From: Selaginella tamariscina
Taxonomy: Eukaryota > Streptophyta > Lycopodiopsida > Selaginellales > Selaginellaceae
DNA: 64,000 bases
Reading direction: 5' to 3'
NCBI GenBank assembly: GCA_003024785.1
Contig: PUQB01000103.1
Coordinates: 62,001-126,000 of the forward strand
Shown here piece by piece: positions 23,285 to 37,800 of the stretch. The notes under the pieces are model-generated. The model worked only from the letters and a program-made list of their open reading frames with translations, did not search any database and was not told the DNA's origin. Every line of letters starts with the position of its first letter. Positions within the stretch are counted from its first letter, which is position 1. The position numbers were made by a program, and so were the translations under genes.

Positions 23285-26200
23285 TCAAGAAGAAGAACTA
23301 AATAACTTACGAGCTGAAGTTAGCGTCCACTCCGCACTGTTCGTCCTCATTAGATACCCATTTACGAGATCCTCATTTGATACCGTGGATATTCCCGATG
23401 ACGAGGAACCTCCCACCACGTGCAACTCCTGCATTGTACCGCACCAAACGTTATGTATAATCCTATTGGGTATATGCTGTGTACAACCACAGCATTAAGC
23501 AGAACAAACACAATGTGTTATATATACGAGATGGCCTGGAGAGAGAGCGATAGAGCGAGAGCGAGAGCGAGCACGGGGGAGGGGGGTGTCTATAAAATTG
23601 GATATTGTCTATGAGCTCCTAATAATAAACAACAAGAACAGATAAACAAACAATACCAACACCCACAAGTAGGTTCAGAGAGAGGTCTGTCCAATATATT
23701 GATGTGAATTGACAAAGTCTAGAATACTTGTCAATTCACATCAATATATTGGACCTCTCGGATAGAATATTACTATATAGGTATAGACTTTATATATTCA
23801 TAGAGAGAGGGAACATAAATATATACATGTATACCTGTTGTAGCCAATCTACCACACGCTTCCACTCGTTCTTCCTACCCATGACATGTACACGCGCAGA
23901 AGGATACAGCTCTACTAACTTGACGATAAATTTGATTAAGCAATATCTCTTATGAATTACTACCCCCTGCATTATCACTTTGAAATTGATCAGTTACGAA
24001 GAGCCTTAAGCATATTATATATGTATAATATGGATGTTTAGAAAAGACTGACAATACTACAGAAGTGCTATCCCATGCCCTTGGTGGGCTTAAACAGCAT
24101 AAACACAATGAATGTATGTTATGAAGGTCATACCTTGCTCACTAGAAGATCCATTAGCCCACTTGGAACGTTCTCGTACCCCAGTAGGAGTATTTCTTGC
24201 CTTGTCTGAAAAAAGAACATGAGTACATTCATATAGATACGTACAATATACGTATTCATAAAAACGACCCATTCTCTACGTACACAAAATACCCAATGCG
24301 TGCAAACGCACACCCGTAATGCGTGTAGATGTATTACGGGTGTGCACAGATATATGATAAAAATTACATAACATCTGCATGTACAGTTTGTGTGTAGATA
24401 TAGCGTATACAGCATGTATACATGTATAATATAGTATAAAAACTGCAACGTGTTTACCAGAGGTGCGTATACATATGAACATATGGGAAACTATACAACA
24501 AATGAACGAACATAACTATTATATAACTATAGGAAGTACCGCCTGCAAAGAGTCTCCAAGTTGCATCAGTCGAAACGCAAGTGATAAAATAGGTTTCGCT
24601 ACTTCAGTATTTACAGCAAGATGAAGCGCATCCATTACATCCTGTAATATGGCCTGCATAAAGATTCAATTAATTGATCAAAAGTTTATGTCTATATAAG
24701 CTTAGATTCGCTATGACCACGTTTATATAAGCTTAGATTCAACTAATTAGCTATGTCCAAGTGTATATAAGCTTACATATATGTATGTGTATACTATTCA
24801 TAGCTTAGGAAAGAGTTAATAAAACCAATACTTACCAAACTAAGATTTTCATTACGCCAACAACAAAATTCCAGAAGTTTAATAGTTTCTTCCTGTTCTG
24901 GGCAGGTTTTTATCTGAAAATATAAAGCTAATAGTCAGCCACCAATCATTGTGTCTCATATCATCAATATAGTCATCATATATTTTTATGCATAGCAATT
25001 ATGCAACACACACACACACTAGTATGTTTATATATATGATGTATGTAGACAAGCTTTGTAAGTATGTGTACCAAAACTGAAGTATACAAGTGATGCCTGA
25101 AGATGGCATCTGCAACGTCTTTTGGAAGTGGACCGAGCACCGAGCCAAACTGGTGGGGATTCGCCTGGGCTGGCTTTGTTTCATTTTCTTCCACCTTTTC
25201 TGCTTCAGGTTCATCTATAAACACATATTAGCTCTAGGATATACACAGTAACGTGTATCTGTATCACACAGGCATGTATGCATTACATATAAACAGATTA
25301 CATAACATATGGACAAATCTATCGTAATATAGTCATGTACAAGTATAATGCGTACAACACACAGACACACCATGTCTTTAGACATGTGTTTGTTGTGTGT
25401 CTATATATATATGTGTGTTGTGTGTGTGTGTGTGTGTAGAAACTATACATGAGAACTTGAAGGAACAGGGACGTACGAAACGCTCAGCTGGCTGAGATTG
25501 ACTATCTCGTACATACATACATACAAAGACAAACGAACGCACAAGAAACAAACAACATAGTCTATATATATTATATACGATCTATGTCGAGATACACATG
25601 CAAAGGAAACATTACCATATAACTTAGAAGTATCACAGCTCCTCACGAGTAAAGAGACGATTGTATGCAAATAAACCGCATCCTGCTTTGCGATTTGGAA
25701 CTTGGTTGCGAAAGTCACCTGTGTAAATTACAAATAAGAAACACGTGTGTACATGTATATGTGTAGTATATACTATACTGTGAATATGTATATAGAACTG
25801 TAATCGTAGGTCCTCTGAAAACTAAATATTACCAGGTGATTGACGATGTTCTTTTGAAGTAAGTGTAGGCGTGGATACGGTCCCACCCTTGCATATTCCA
25901 GAAGTACTTGGAAATACTGCAAAATTGCATACAGAATCGTTATCGCACTTTTGAAGTAAATATATCGACATAACATTTTTAATAATATAAAGACACAAAT
26001 ATACACCAGTCACATACACATATATATGAAGGACACATGCATACGTACAGAAAAGAGCGTGCACCCAAGCATACACACACACACACACCTGCATAATATA
26101 TGATTTTGGAGAGGTGGCTTCACGGATGAGCATTTTGAGCGTGTCAATCATGGCGTCAACAGATAGAGGATCTTGCTGTCTTCCATTCTCATCAACATAA

Positions 26201-27298
26201 TAAACATTTCCCCGGTAAATATTCACCGCCTTCTTAAGTGCGTGCACAAGAAGAGTAGCAAAAGCCTGTAAAAGAACCGGCAAAAATCATATACATACAG
26301 ACATATTTATGTAAGCAAATTATCATAATGGTACATCACTACTTGAGTATCGAGCACTCTCCCTATCACTCGTAAACATAAATCCCTAAGCCATGTTATT
26401 GTCGTTAAAACAGTTCAGTATTATATGGAAAATTGTATAGTGTAAATAATATAATATAAATACCTGTCGGACTTCGTCCACCGGACATCTAAGTAGGTAA
26501 TCTTGCACCCACTGAGGCCTCTCGACAAGTATGTTCAAAAAGCGTTTGCAAGATGTGATGCTATAATCCACGAGGTTCCAAATAATCACCTAAACAAAGC
26601 AAACTGGATAATAACCTATAACAAAACGTACATGTGCATGTATACATACATAAATATGTATATATAAAATATGTTATATATATCTTATATAAAGAGTTTA
26701 TGTGCATATATACATGAATGTTACCAATATAATCAATAACAAATCATACATATGCATACATCCAGGCATATGAAAAATATAAATAGCACATACCAGTACC
26801 TTCCATGGATGGAAATCTTCCCGTAGACTGGAATGCGTCCTCAAGTAAACTCTAAACATAAACTCTAAAGCTAGCCTAATACTCTGCTCTGCAAAATCGT
26901 TCATATCTTGCTTTGCTGACATATCCAGTCTTCGGCCGCTTGTTTCGCCCTTTCTTTCTCTGCCGTCATGCAAAGCCCTTAAGAATGTATTATATATTAG
27001 TACATTGTCTATTATATTATTTGATAATCTATAGACATGATATTAAAGATCTACACATATTGCATACTTACATATAAAAACATATGTATATATTGTAAGT
27101 TAAATATTAAATTGTGAGAAATAAAATACTTATGTACATAAGCACATATGTTGTTGGTTAGCTGATACATGTAAATATATGCTAATTTATCAATATCTCA
27201 TGGATCTAGTAAATATTGAATATGCTTGTTAATCTCGATTTAGCATAAACTTAATATATTCTTGGCATATTCTAGCAGTCTGATATTATGTGAGAAAG

Positions 27299-27359
<61 letters not shown>

Positions 27360-28770
27360 GAGTGCATTATGTAGACTGATTTTTAGAATTAGTGCTATAG
27401 GAATTCTACGCAATTAACACAAACGATGTTTAGAGAATTCTTATATATTACACAATGTATACATACACTCTAGTACTGTTATACGGATAATACTCTATAA
27501 CAATTATATCTATCTATACATATATATACATATATAAGTACACATTACAGTACTACCTTCCATCGATAATGCTCATGTTAGCTTCGATTAAACTGTAGAG
27601 GAACCTGAAGTAATCCTTATCCAATAAATGGTTTTCATGCACAAATCTGAAGTGAAGACCAATATAAGTACACAAAACTGTATATATAGACAGAAAAACA
27701 AAAGAGCATAATAGCTCGTATAACCAACCTTAGATTTTCCTTCCGAACGCTCCTATGTATCAAGGTTGGCATTCGCAGTAGCCTGCAAACAAAACGCAAG
27801 GATTAAATGTGATCACATTCAAATATCTGAAGCATACCCGTTAAATGGTCGAGCTGTTAACAGATTATCTTTCATAACCTTGTCTCCGTCATCATCTTCA
27901 CCTGGTGCATACACAAACATTACAAATCGTATTCATAAGTAACACTAAAATTAAAATACTTATTAGTGGAACTAATACACTACTTAGCTAATCATAAAGA
28001 AATAATCACAATATATTACCTTTTGTATGAGAAGTTGCTGCAGGTGAGTCCACTGGCGTCTGCAACACCAAGTTAGGCAATTAACACACACACACACCAC
28101 AATCTTCCACATTTATAAACCATACTCATATATATCTGTACATATTAAAAACAAACGTACATAATTCCGCGACCTCTCATACAACAACATGTATGCACTG
28201 TTGGGCCGATCGAAATTCCTACAGGCAAAAGAAAAATCGTTAGTATATAATAAATAAACATACATGAATAAAATAAAGATATATAAGATATACTATTGTG
28301 TCCAAGTACCTGAGGCGACATGGTCTTTAAGAAATTATCATAAACGTCGATACTGTACTTGCCACCAAAACAATCTTTTTCCAAATCATTTATATCGTAT
28401 GGCTCAACTCGTTTATCGTCAAAAGCAATCCATCTTCAAAGAATACGAAAAACAACATGTTATCAAAAAGAATTTAAGGTGATAAATGTTATATTAATAT
28501 TACCTTTCACAATCCCCATTTCTCTCTTTGATGTACGAATAATAGTGCCCCGCAAAGGCCGTACCAGAGTGTACAACAACACCTACCAACTCATACTGAT
28601 AGTAGGAATCCGGCTTCGATATATCCGTACTACCATTCTCGTTGCAAATACTTCCATCTGCACCACCATTGCTTGTTGCACCTGGATAAATAATCAAACA
28701 CATACCTTAGAAACAGAGATCGAACATACATTTTAGACCATTACATGAATAGAATTATAATATATATTTA

Positions 28771-28802
<32 letters not shown>

Positions 28803-31800
28803 TTGTATCAATCCAGAATGTTTAAATAGTTTAATGATCTATTACCTGGGCTAGAAATGTCCTGACTCTGGCTCTCACGCGAAGCCAATCCTTCCACAGT
28901 GTAAGGCTTCATGTCCAGATGCATGGGAAATTCAAATCTGCAATAAACATGCGAATGGAGTGTATAACTTTTGGATGCTTCTGGAAATATACATGGAACT
29001 GATTATATCATATTTGTATAAATTATATCTGGAGAAAATATAAACTCTATAATGATGACTATATATTACTTACAACCAATTGTGTGCACACACGTGTTAC
29101 CATACCTGTCTTTGAGCTTGAGCCTTTGCATTGTCTCGTAATCGAAGTCGAAACGTTTGAGATGTACAATGAGAGTTTGAGGAAGCGATTTAACGCAAAC
29201 ACGCTTGAGTGCGTCAACTTTGCGGCCACATTCTTCGCAGTAGTACGCATTGTCTGCCTCCAGCAAGTCCCCTAATAGAAATTCACTAAGCATGTTATTC
29301 TTGTGTATGTAAGACACACACACACACAACACACACACACACACACTATAACAGATATAACTGAAAATTACTGCCTTCATTTAAAAATGTGTATGTAAGC
29401 ATGTGAATGGAGTCATATACACCATTCATATATATAAATAGAATATATACCAACGGACACACGCATATTTTGATAAGCTACCTCGAACGAAGGACTCGAG
29501 GGACTCCAGTAAGTCCCTTTTGTTCTTTACGTCTACGCTTATTGCTGCAAATGGTTCTTCCCTCTCACTACAGTGGCTGCATCCTCGGCTAATAACCTGT
29601 TAGAAATTAGCGATTTAAAACTATGTATTGCGCCTGCATGATTACAATGTCTAGAAGAAAAAAAAACAACTATAAGAATGTGAATAAACAGAATACAGAC
29701 CTGTTGAACAAAAACTCCACCAAATATTTTGGTCAACGTGGTTTCTTGACGAGTAGTTTTCAAGGTGTCGTCGATAGCGTCATAAAGCCGGTTAAAGAAC
29801 TCAAAAGCGTCTTGGTGTTCTCTGAGATTGATCGGCATGCCGTCATAGTCTCGATACGCATCCCAGAATCCCTACAAGTAACGTAAAAATATGTAAACAC
29901 ACACACAAGGCAAGACAAGACGAGGTCAGTAAGATGAAAGTGTAAACATATGACACAGACATGTTGGCAACATTACCTGTGGTGTATAGTGGTCCAAACT
30001 ACTGCCTAAAAGAGCTCCAAACATGGCTTGTAACTGGAAAAATACAGAGTCCGACTTCTCTGTACATGCCAAGCACAATTTGCAACCGTTAAGTCTTAAC
30101 ATTTATATATCCAAGAACAAATATGGTTTAAGGTGCATTAAGAAAGCATGAGCGAAAGAACAAGCAGAGATGGTATATGCATAATGTGATATAGACAATA
30201 ACAACGCTCTCGTCAATGGAAGCAAAGTATGTGATAGCTACTATAGCAACTAAGGAATGATGCTTAGCTGTATGCATGAATACATCTTGGACCATACCTA
30301 CGCACAGATATTAATATATATAACTACGCCCGAGAACATACCCGTATCCTCGCAAAGCGTGCATTCTAGCACAGTGCGTCGAACTTCGGGTTGCATGTAC
30401 AATTGTTGGAAAACAGAGTTCATATAGCACGTTGCTCCTGCATTCTTCAATCCCACGTAGCCACTTAAACCCTTCCTCCCGTATGAAGGTAAATGTTCCC
30501 ATTCGGGTATGTCCGCTGAGAAATGTAGCTAATAAAACACAGATTTAGTAGATATCGATACTTGTCTCTTTTGCGATATGTATTCAGTTTCTCTGCTAGT
30601 GGTATCTCTACACGTGTGTACCTGTATGTATATGTGTGTCTCTGGAATTTTTCGATTTCAATAACCAGTGTATGAAGAACAGATAACTAGCCCATTGTTT
30701 TCTGTGTTTCTAATTTGTTTGTATATATGTCTGTGTGCAGCATATGCATATTCTTAATTTACGTGGAGTTTGTATGAGTTCCTACGGAAAATTCGTATGT
30801 ACGCATGCGAGTATGTATATCTGCATATGTATTAGTAAAGGGAGACTGTATTATACTTATCAGTATCATACACAGACTTCTAAATATCTGTCTCACGTTT
30901 TGTATACTTGTTGTATGTATGTTTTGTATATGAGATGACGTGTGTGTATGTGGGTGTGTTTACCTTGATCAGAAGGTCGACAATCTCCTTGAGATTTTCA
31001 ACGCAGTGGGTAGCAAGGCAAGTCAAGAGTTGGAAGGCTCTTTCACGGCTTCTTCGAGTCCCGCACCTGGATTGCAATACCTTATCGCTTTCTACATTGC
31101 TATCTTCCTCCATTTTCCATAGCAAAGCCGATTCCAAGAACAAGAAATTCTCAATCAGCTGCATAGAAACAAAAAGATATTACAAATGTAATCATCTCTC
31201 TCTCTCTCTCTCATTGTTAACCATCTATTACCTCTCGCACTAATCCTCTCCCGTGCGGTGGTTTACTCGAGCCAATCACCCGACGATCGAGAACCTCTAC
31301 CAGAACTCTGATTAGACCCAAATGGCCTTCAAGGAGCTGCATAAAAATTAATCCGATTGTCAACATATGTATATACGTACCTCTCTGAGTGTATATATGT
31401 ATGCATATGTCTTGGTCTGTAGTTCTTATGTGTATATATATATGCCCCTGTACATATATATTGGATGTATCTGATTGATATGCATCCGTATGCTTTTTAC
31501 GAATATTTATATCTATATGATACATTTGATGCATTTGTCGTACACGTAGATATGCAGTTATGTGTCTGCCACCGGATTGAATCGAGTTTATGATAGTCAA
31601 AGCAATACCTTATCGTCATCATCAACTGTTTCAGGAGCATGTTTAAGCCATTCAAGCTCATCATGTAGTTGTTGCTCTCCCATGGCATATTCCTCCGGTC
31701 CTTTGATACTATAAAAAAGCTGACCGAGAAGCTCCATAAACTGCATGTACAGATTGTATAGGATACATAAAAAAGTACCTAAAATTTACATGTAGACTGA

Positions 31801-34800
31801 TAATAAATGTGAAACGAGGCACATAGAATATAATGCCCATACAAAAATTTACATATACATAATGTAAATGTAGCTAATACAATGTATGTGTATACACACA
31901 TAGTCCGATACCGCGTAAGCACATCTTATATGTGTATATACTTGTTTGTCCGTGTGTGCGTGAGTGGATATATATGTAGATACACACACACACACACAAT
32001 TTGTAAGTACTTACAGGCAAACAACGTTTTGGCTCATTATTGGCTTCTGCTTTAGAGTCGATAAGAGCAGCCATAACATGCCGATGGACACCTGAATTGT
32101 TTCCGGATTCACTGGCTATTTTACTGTAGGTTAAAAGAATGTGTTAAATATTTAACGAAAAATAATTCACAATTTATAAGCAAATAGCATACATAGTACT
32201 CATATCTATTTTTGATATAAATATATATCACATTTCCAGACATTATGTCCACGTTAAGCTCTCTCTCTCTCTCTCTCCAGATATTTTTATGAATGTATAG
32301 TACAACTGATGAATGTTAAACATCTACTATTCTTTGAATTAAATGAAGGCAATTATAAGCTCAACATAACGCATAAATATAAGCATACCTCAATCTTAGG
32401 AAGCTTGATGCTGCTTGATACCTGACATACTCATCACGCGATTGCAATACCATGTCCTACAGAAGTTTCCTCAATAACATATCGAACATGATGAATCAGA
32501 TGTATTGTATGATAAATTAGTACATTTTATGTAACGATAGACATAAAATGTTTTATGTACATTTTCATATTACTTACTACAATAAATCTTCCCACGTCTG
32601 GAGATGAGAAAAAGGTTCCAAGCAACGACCTATGTGATAACAAGCACGTCACCTGCAACCGTCGGTCACAATACACAAACCAAATATGAACTATAAATAT
32701 GCACGCATACATACATATGATGTGTATTTCATATGTGTGTATAAAGAGAGCTCAAAGTTAACATACCAGAAGATCCAAGGCTTCAAGACATAGGTACCGA
32801 TCGTCCTGGTTCAGAAAACCTTCCATGGCATCAAAGTTCTATAATAAAAAAATGTTAGCATGTTTGTATTTGCGTACATATATCTATCATGTGCTCCTAT
32901 TGTAATAATATATTGGACTCTCTATCTTACAACTAGAAAGTAAACCAACATACCAAATGTATATTCTCAGTAGGGTTTCGAGTATATTATTAACGTATAA
33001 AAACCGACATTCAAAAGGCCTCGATTTTAGGAAACTATGTGATTCATTGTATTTGACATTAAGCTATTTACCTTATCAAATCTTTGATTGTTTCTTAAAA
33101 TCTCCACTAAGGGAGCAGAATTGGCTAGCATAGATATTTGACCAAGAGCAGTAGCCCAAGTCAGTCTCTTCAAAGCACCAGCTACTATCCCCATATCAAT
33201 AACCTCGAGTTCATTGAATTTCTGCACTTTTATATAAAGTCAGATATACGAATACCTTAATATACAGAGTAAATATTGCAAAGGATACATATAATACATA
33301 ACGTATATTATAGCAGCAGATATAGAAGTATATAGACTAGATATACAACATAAACACACACATGTTACCTTTTCACCATCCGATTGACTATCATTAACCG
33401 AAATAGTACTCTCATTTTCAGATTCTTCCCGTGTTGTAGTCTCGGTCCTGGGGAAAAGAAATATGCGGGTAGAATTAATTAATGATTGCACAGTCATCTT
33501 TATACATATATTGCATACATAATCATTATAGTAATATAATGAAAGATGAATATTACCCAATCACACGAGTATTTTCCGAAGATGAGGTAGATTGTGTCTC
33601 CGAAAGCTAGAATTCCAAAGTAGAAACAAACAAGTCAATACAGTCCCATATATCACACATAAGCACTACACATACATATATGATAAAATATACGTAAGAA
33701 ATTTAAGATAAAATGAATTTACATTACCAAAAGCTTTAGAATGCGCAGTGCACTAGTGTAGCAGCCACGTCGCGTCTGACTATCAACTCCCAGCATGGCA
33801 CCAGGTTCGAAAACCGTCATTAAGTGCCTGATAGACAATGTACTTAATATATACCTCAAACATAGATACACGTAAAACATATCTAATTATGGTAAATAGT
33901 AGCACGCATACACTACAGATAACTATGAAAGATAATATGCTATGCTATATTTATAAATAACCCATCATTCGTAGTTTGTTATAACTTACTGAAACCCCCC
34001 AAAACGAATGAAGTCCACTCTAAACCGCTGGCTTATTACCGCTCGGTTCACTGGCATAAGAAGACCATCCACTATCTGTAAAACCCCATCAATACATTAG
34101 ATGCACACGCATATATATATACAGAGAGAGAGAGAGACAACCTGGAGCGTGTACAGTAGTCGAGAATGAGCCCCAAGTTGCAATGAAAGGAATTCCCTCG
34201 CTTTTGAAGCCGGTTTCTTGTGTAAATTCTGTTCACAGCACAAAAAAAGTTTAGTTAAATTAAGATCAATTAGGAAAACTGACCTGAAACTCGTTAAGGA
34301 TCCCTGGATGTGTAGGCAACAGAGAAAGCAGACAGTTCGATCCCTACAACAAGCACAAAGTTATACATGTGTGTATGCATGTAGTGTATAAAGCATATAA
34401 ATAATTATTAATGTTTATAGATGCATGCGCGTGCGCGCGTGTGTGTGTGTGAGAGAGAGAGAATACCTCTCTGACACCAGGATGAGATGAGTCTGCTAAT
34501 CTGAACAGAAATGCATACATCTGTGTATTCTGCGAAATAAGGACTCCAGGAAGTTGTAGCTCGTCCATTTCGTCCTCCACACGGTCCACAATATTTACCT
34601 AAGACAAAACAACGTAGCGAAATTACTCATACCGAAATATGATGTATATAAAATAAATACAGATATAAAGCCAATTATTTCACAGACATAAATACGCACA
34701 CACAAATAAATAAGGCTTATACGTACAGAGGCAATCAAAGGCTGGCCATCAGTCAAACCAAGCTGCCGCAAGACCTGAAAACATAAATCAAAGAGTTGAA

Positions 34801-37800
34801 TAGATTGAATATCAAACACTCAGCTGCATGTGCCTATAACCAAATGTATATATACATATAGAATCAGCATGCAATTGCAAGTAAATAAGGTAGATTACCT
34901 GTGAATCTTGTTTAAGTTCCTTGTTGGCGTGCATCAACCGAACTCGAGAAACCGGACACTCTAGCCTCTCAGCAACCTATTTCAACGATAAGGAACAAAA
35001 ATAAGCACCCACACCCACGCACGCACACTACATGCACAAATACCTTCATACGGAAACTACCAAGATACTCATTCGCATGTACAGCAATATCAAGCCGGGT
35101 CGACTGCTTGTTTGCAGTACTTACCTGCAAAAATGACAACAATAAAAACGTTAGCATGCAAAAGTATACATAACAGACCATCCAATTTATAATGTAAGTG
35201 CTGTATATACTATATAATAAAATGACATAAAAGCGTCTGTATATTAAGTTCTTGACATAAACGTTATAAGCTTCACTCACCCCCAAAGTCATAGGCCTCC
35301 CTTGAAACGAAGCTCCATGTGCAGGAATTTTACGAGGGCAAACTCCTTCGCATTTGATAATAAATTCCTGCAGGCAAATAACATTTAGCTGGTGGCAGGA
35401 AAAACTCAAAAAGGGCAAGATATTCATGGATATATACTGTAATTGAGAGATTATAGATATGGACATACAATCATATGTACATAACCAATCTCGTTAAACA
35501 TTCGTAACTGGTGTACTGTGTTTGTCTGTGCGTGTTGTGTGCAAAACATTTCCATGCATACTTAATGTACCTAGATAGGCATGTTATGTAATAAGTCATT
35601 ATGAGCATGTACGACCATTACATGAACGGTCATATAGTTCGTAAATATAAAGACGAACTTCTATAACACACGCACATACACATACACCGTTGCTGTGTAA
35701 AATTTAATAAACGTTCTATTATTTCATCCCAGATCGTATTTCTAGCTACATAAACACATACAATACATACGGATATAGAAAATACATAGACATGCAGACA
35801 TGTATATACATATCAATATATAATTAAACATAGTGTATTATATATATCATACTAGGAGCTTACTTTTAGAATCCGCAGGCAACGCTCGACTCTGTAGAAA
35901 TCCTTCTCGGACTTAATCGAATGTGTCTTATCCGTTTCACTCTCAATAGAGCTTGCATAATTGTCGACCTCTACACCTTCCCCATCCACCATGCTGACAC
36001 TGTTGCTATCAGTTGTAGAGTTCCTCTGTTCCTCATTCTCGAGTGCCGAGGTTAAGTTCCTTAAACACTCGTTAATAAACCCCTGGCGAATCGTTACAAT
36101 GTTCTTCGCTAGACTCTCCGAGAGGCACGTGTGGATGTCCCTCAGCATAGATATGCTGTGTTGCGCAATGTTCTCCAACGGGGACGAAAGAGCAGCTTCC
36201 CACATGTAGGATATCCCGGTCAGGTCCAAGTCCTGTGTTATGAAATCCTCATTCCTTACTCGCACCAATTTGTTCTCGTAGAGATTCACCCACACGAATA
36301 GCCTCATAAAACACCTGAACAAATAGAGCCATTGTCAATGGCCAATAAAATATAAACATTAACAGATATCTTTTATTTGCATATCCATTTGACTTATACC
36401 GTCATATCTACAAACATGAGGACTATAGTTATATACATTATACATTATCTATAATGTGTAACTATATAAGACATCTTTCATTATATCCTAACTTATTAGA
36501 CCAATGCTTATATTTCACACAAATACCTATGACACGTATCTTATTTATACCACATACAATGAGCAATAAAAGACATACCTCCAAGCAGTTTCTGTAAGAG
36601 AAGCAGGATCAATACAAGTGAGTTTCTTGGTCAGTATGTTCAGCATTGCCTCCAAAGACAGGCAAGGTGTCTTGTCAAGAGCACTACATAACCATTGCAA
36701 GCCTCTCTCCTTATCCCCGTGGAAGACAGGAGCCTCTATCATGCAGTTCCAAACCTCTCTGTTGCGTCCCATGGTAATCTCACGTCACCTGCCTGCAAGA
36801 GAGGGAAGCATATATAACAAACTATCACATATAAAGCCTAGCAATCTGCATACATATGAGTACTTAATATATACCAAACCTATGCTCACATTGATACACG
36901 TCGTATAGTAACATGTCCAAACCACAAAACCAAATCAAGAAAATATACTCTCACGCGCATAGTACAACAGAGAGTAAGGCATATATATTTTTTATTTACG
37001 GGTGGGATGCATACGAGTATCTTTACACAATTTATGCATCTCTTCTTTATGTATCGAGTTATGCCTGTACAAATCTGTGAAGAATCGAGGTAACAACACA
37101 CACACTCACGGACATTTATATATGGATATATGCATAACATAACGAAAAGTACCAAGAGTACCTGTATAGCGAAAAGTAAAAATTCCAAGCGATCCCTTAC
37201 ATGTTGCTCATGTGTATAACGGCAGTCAGCAACGGAATTTGACTTAGTCGCGACTAGCTTTTCAGAAGACATTGCGCGTGCAGTTGCCATATGTTGCTCC
37301 ATACTCTTAACAATCTGCAAGCCAACAGAACCATCTTACAAAAATTCATATCAATACTGTAATTAGTGTTATTAACTAATACGGTTGTCTGAAACCATGG
37401 CATTCTACCACATATAAAGCGAAAACTTACCATATTTATAAGACCATTATCTTGTATGAGCTTCTGCAGGCGCATCTGACGAGAAATCTCCCCCTGGAAA
37501 TTAGTATATAATGTGTTTAATGTGTACGGTGTCATATATAAAATGTAGTGTCAGTTATGTTTGTGTTTGAAATTAGATCGTGGTGGTTAGTTTATGGACT
37601 AGCGTCCACAAACGCACAGAAAATATTTTGCATTACACTAATAGACTACATAGTTGTAACATACGGCAATGTTACACTATAGATTAAAATAGTAGGGACG
37701 TGTAAATGCATGCATACATTGACTTGCCTGATAGAAGGGCTTTTCATTATCGAGAAGAACGATCCCGCGAAGAAGACGAAGAGATGGAATCACAGAAATC

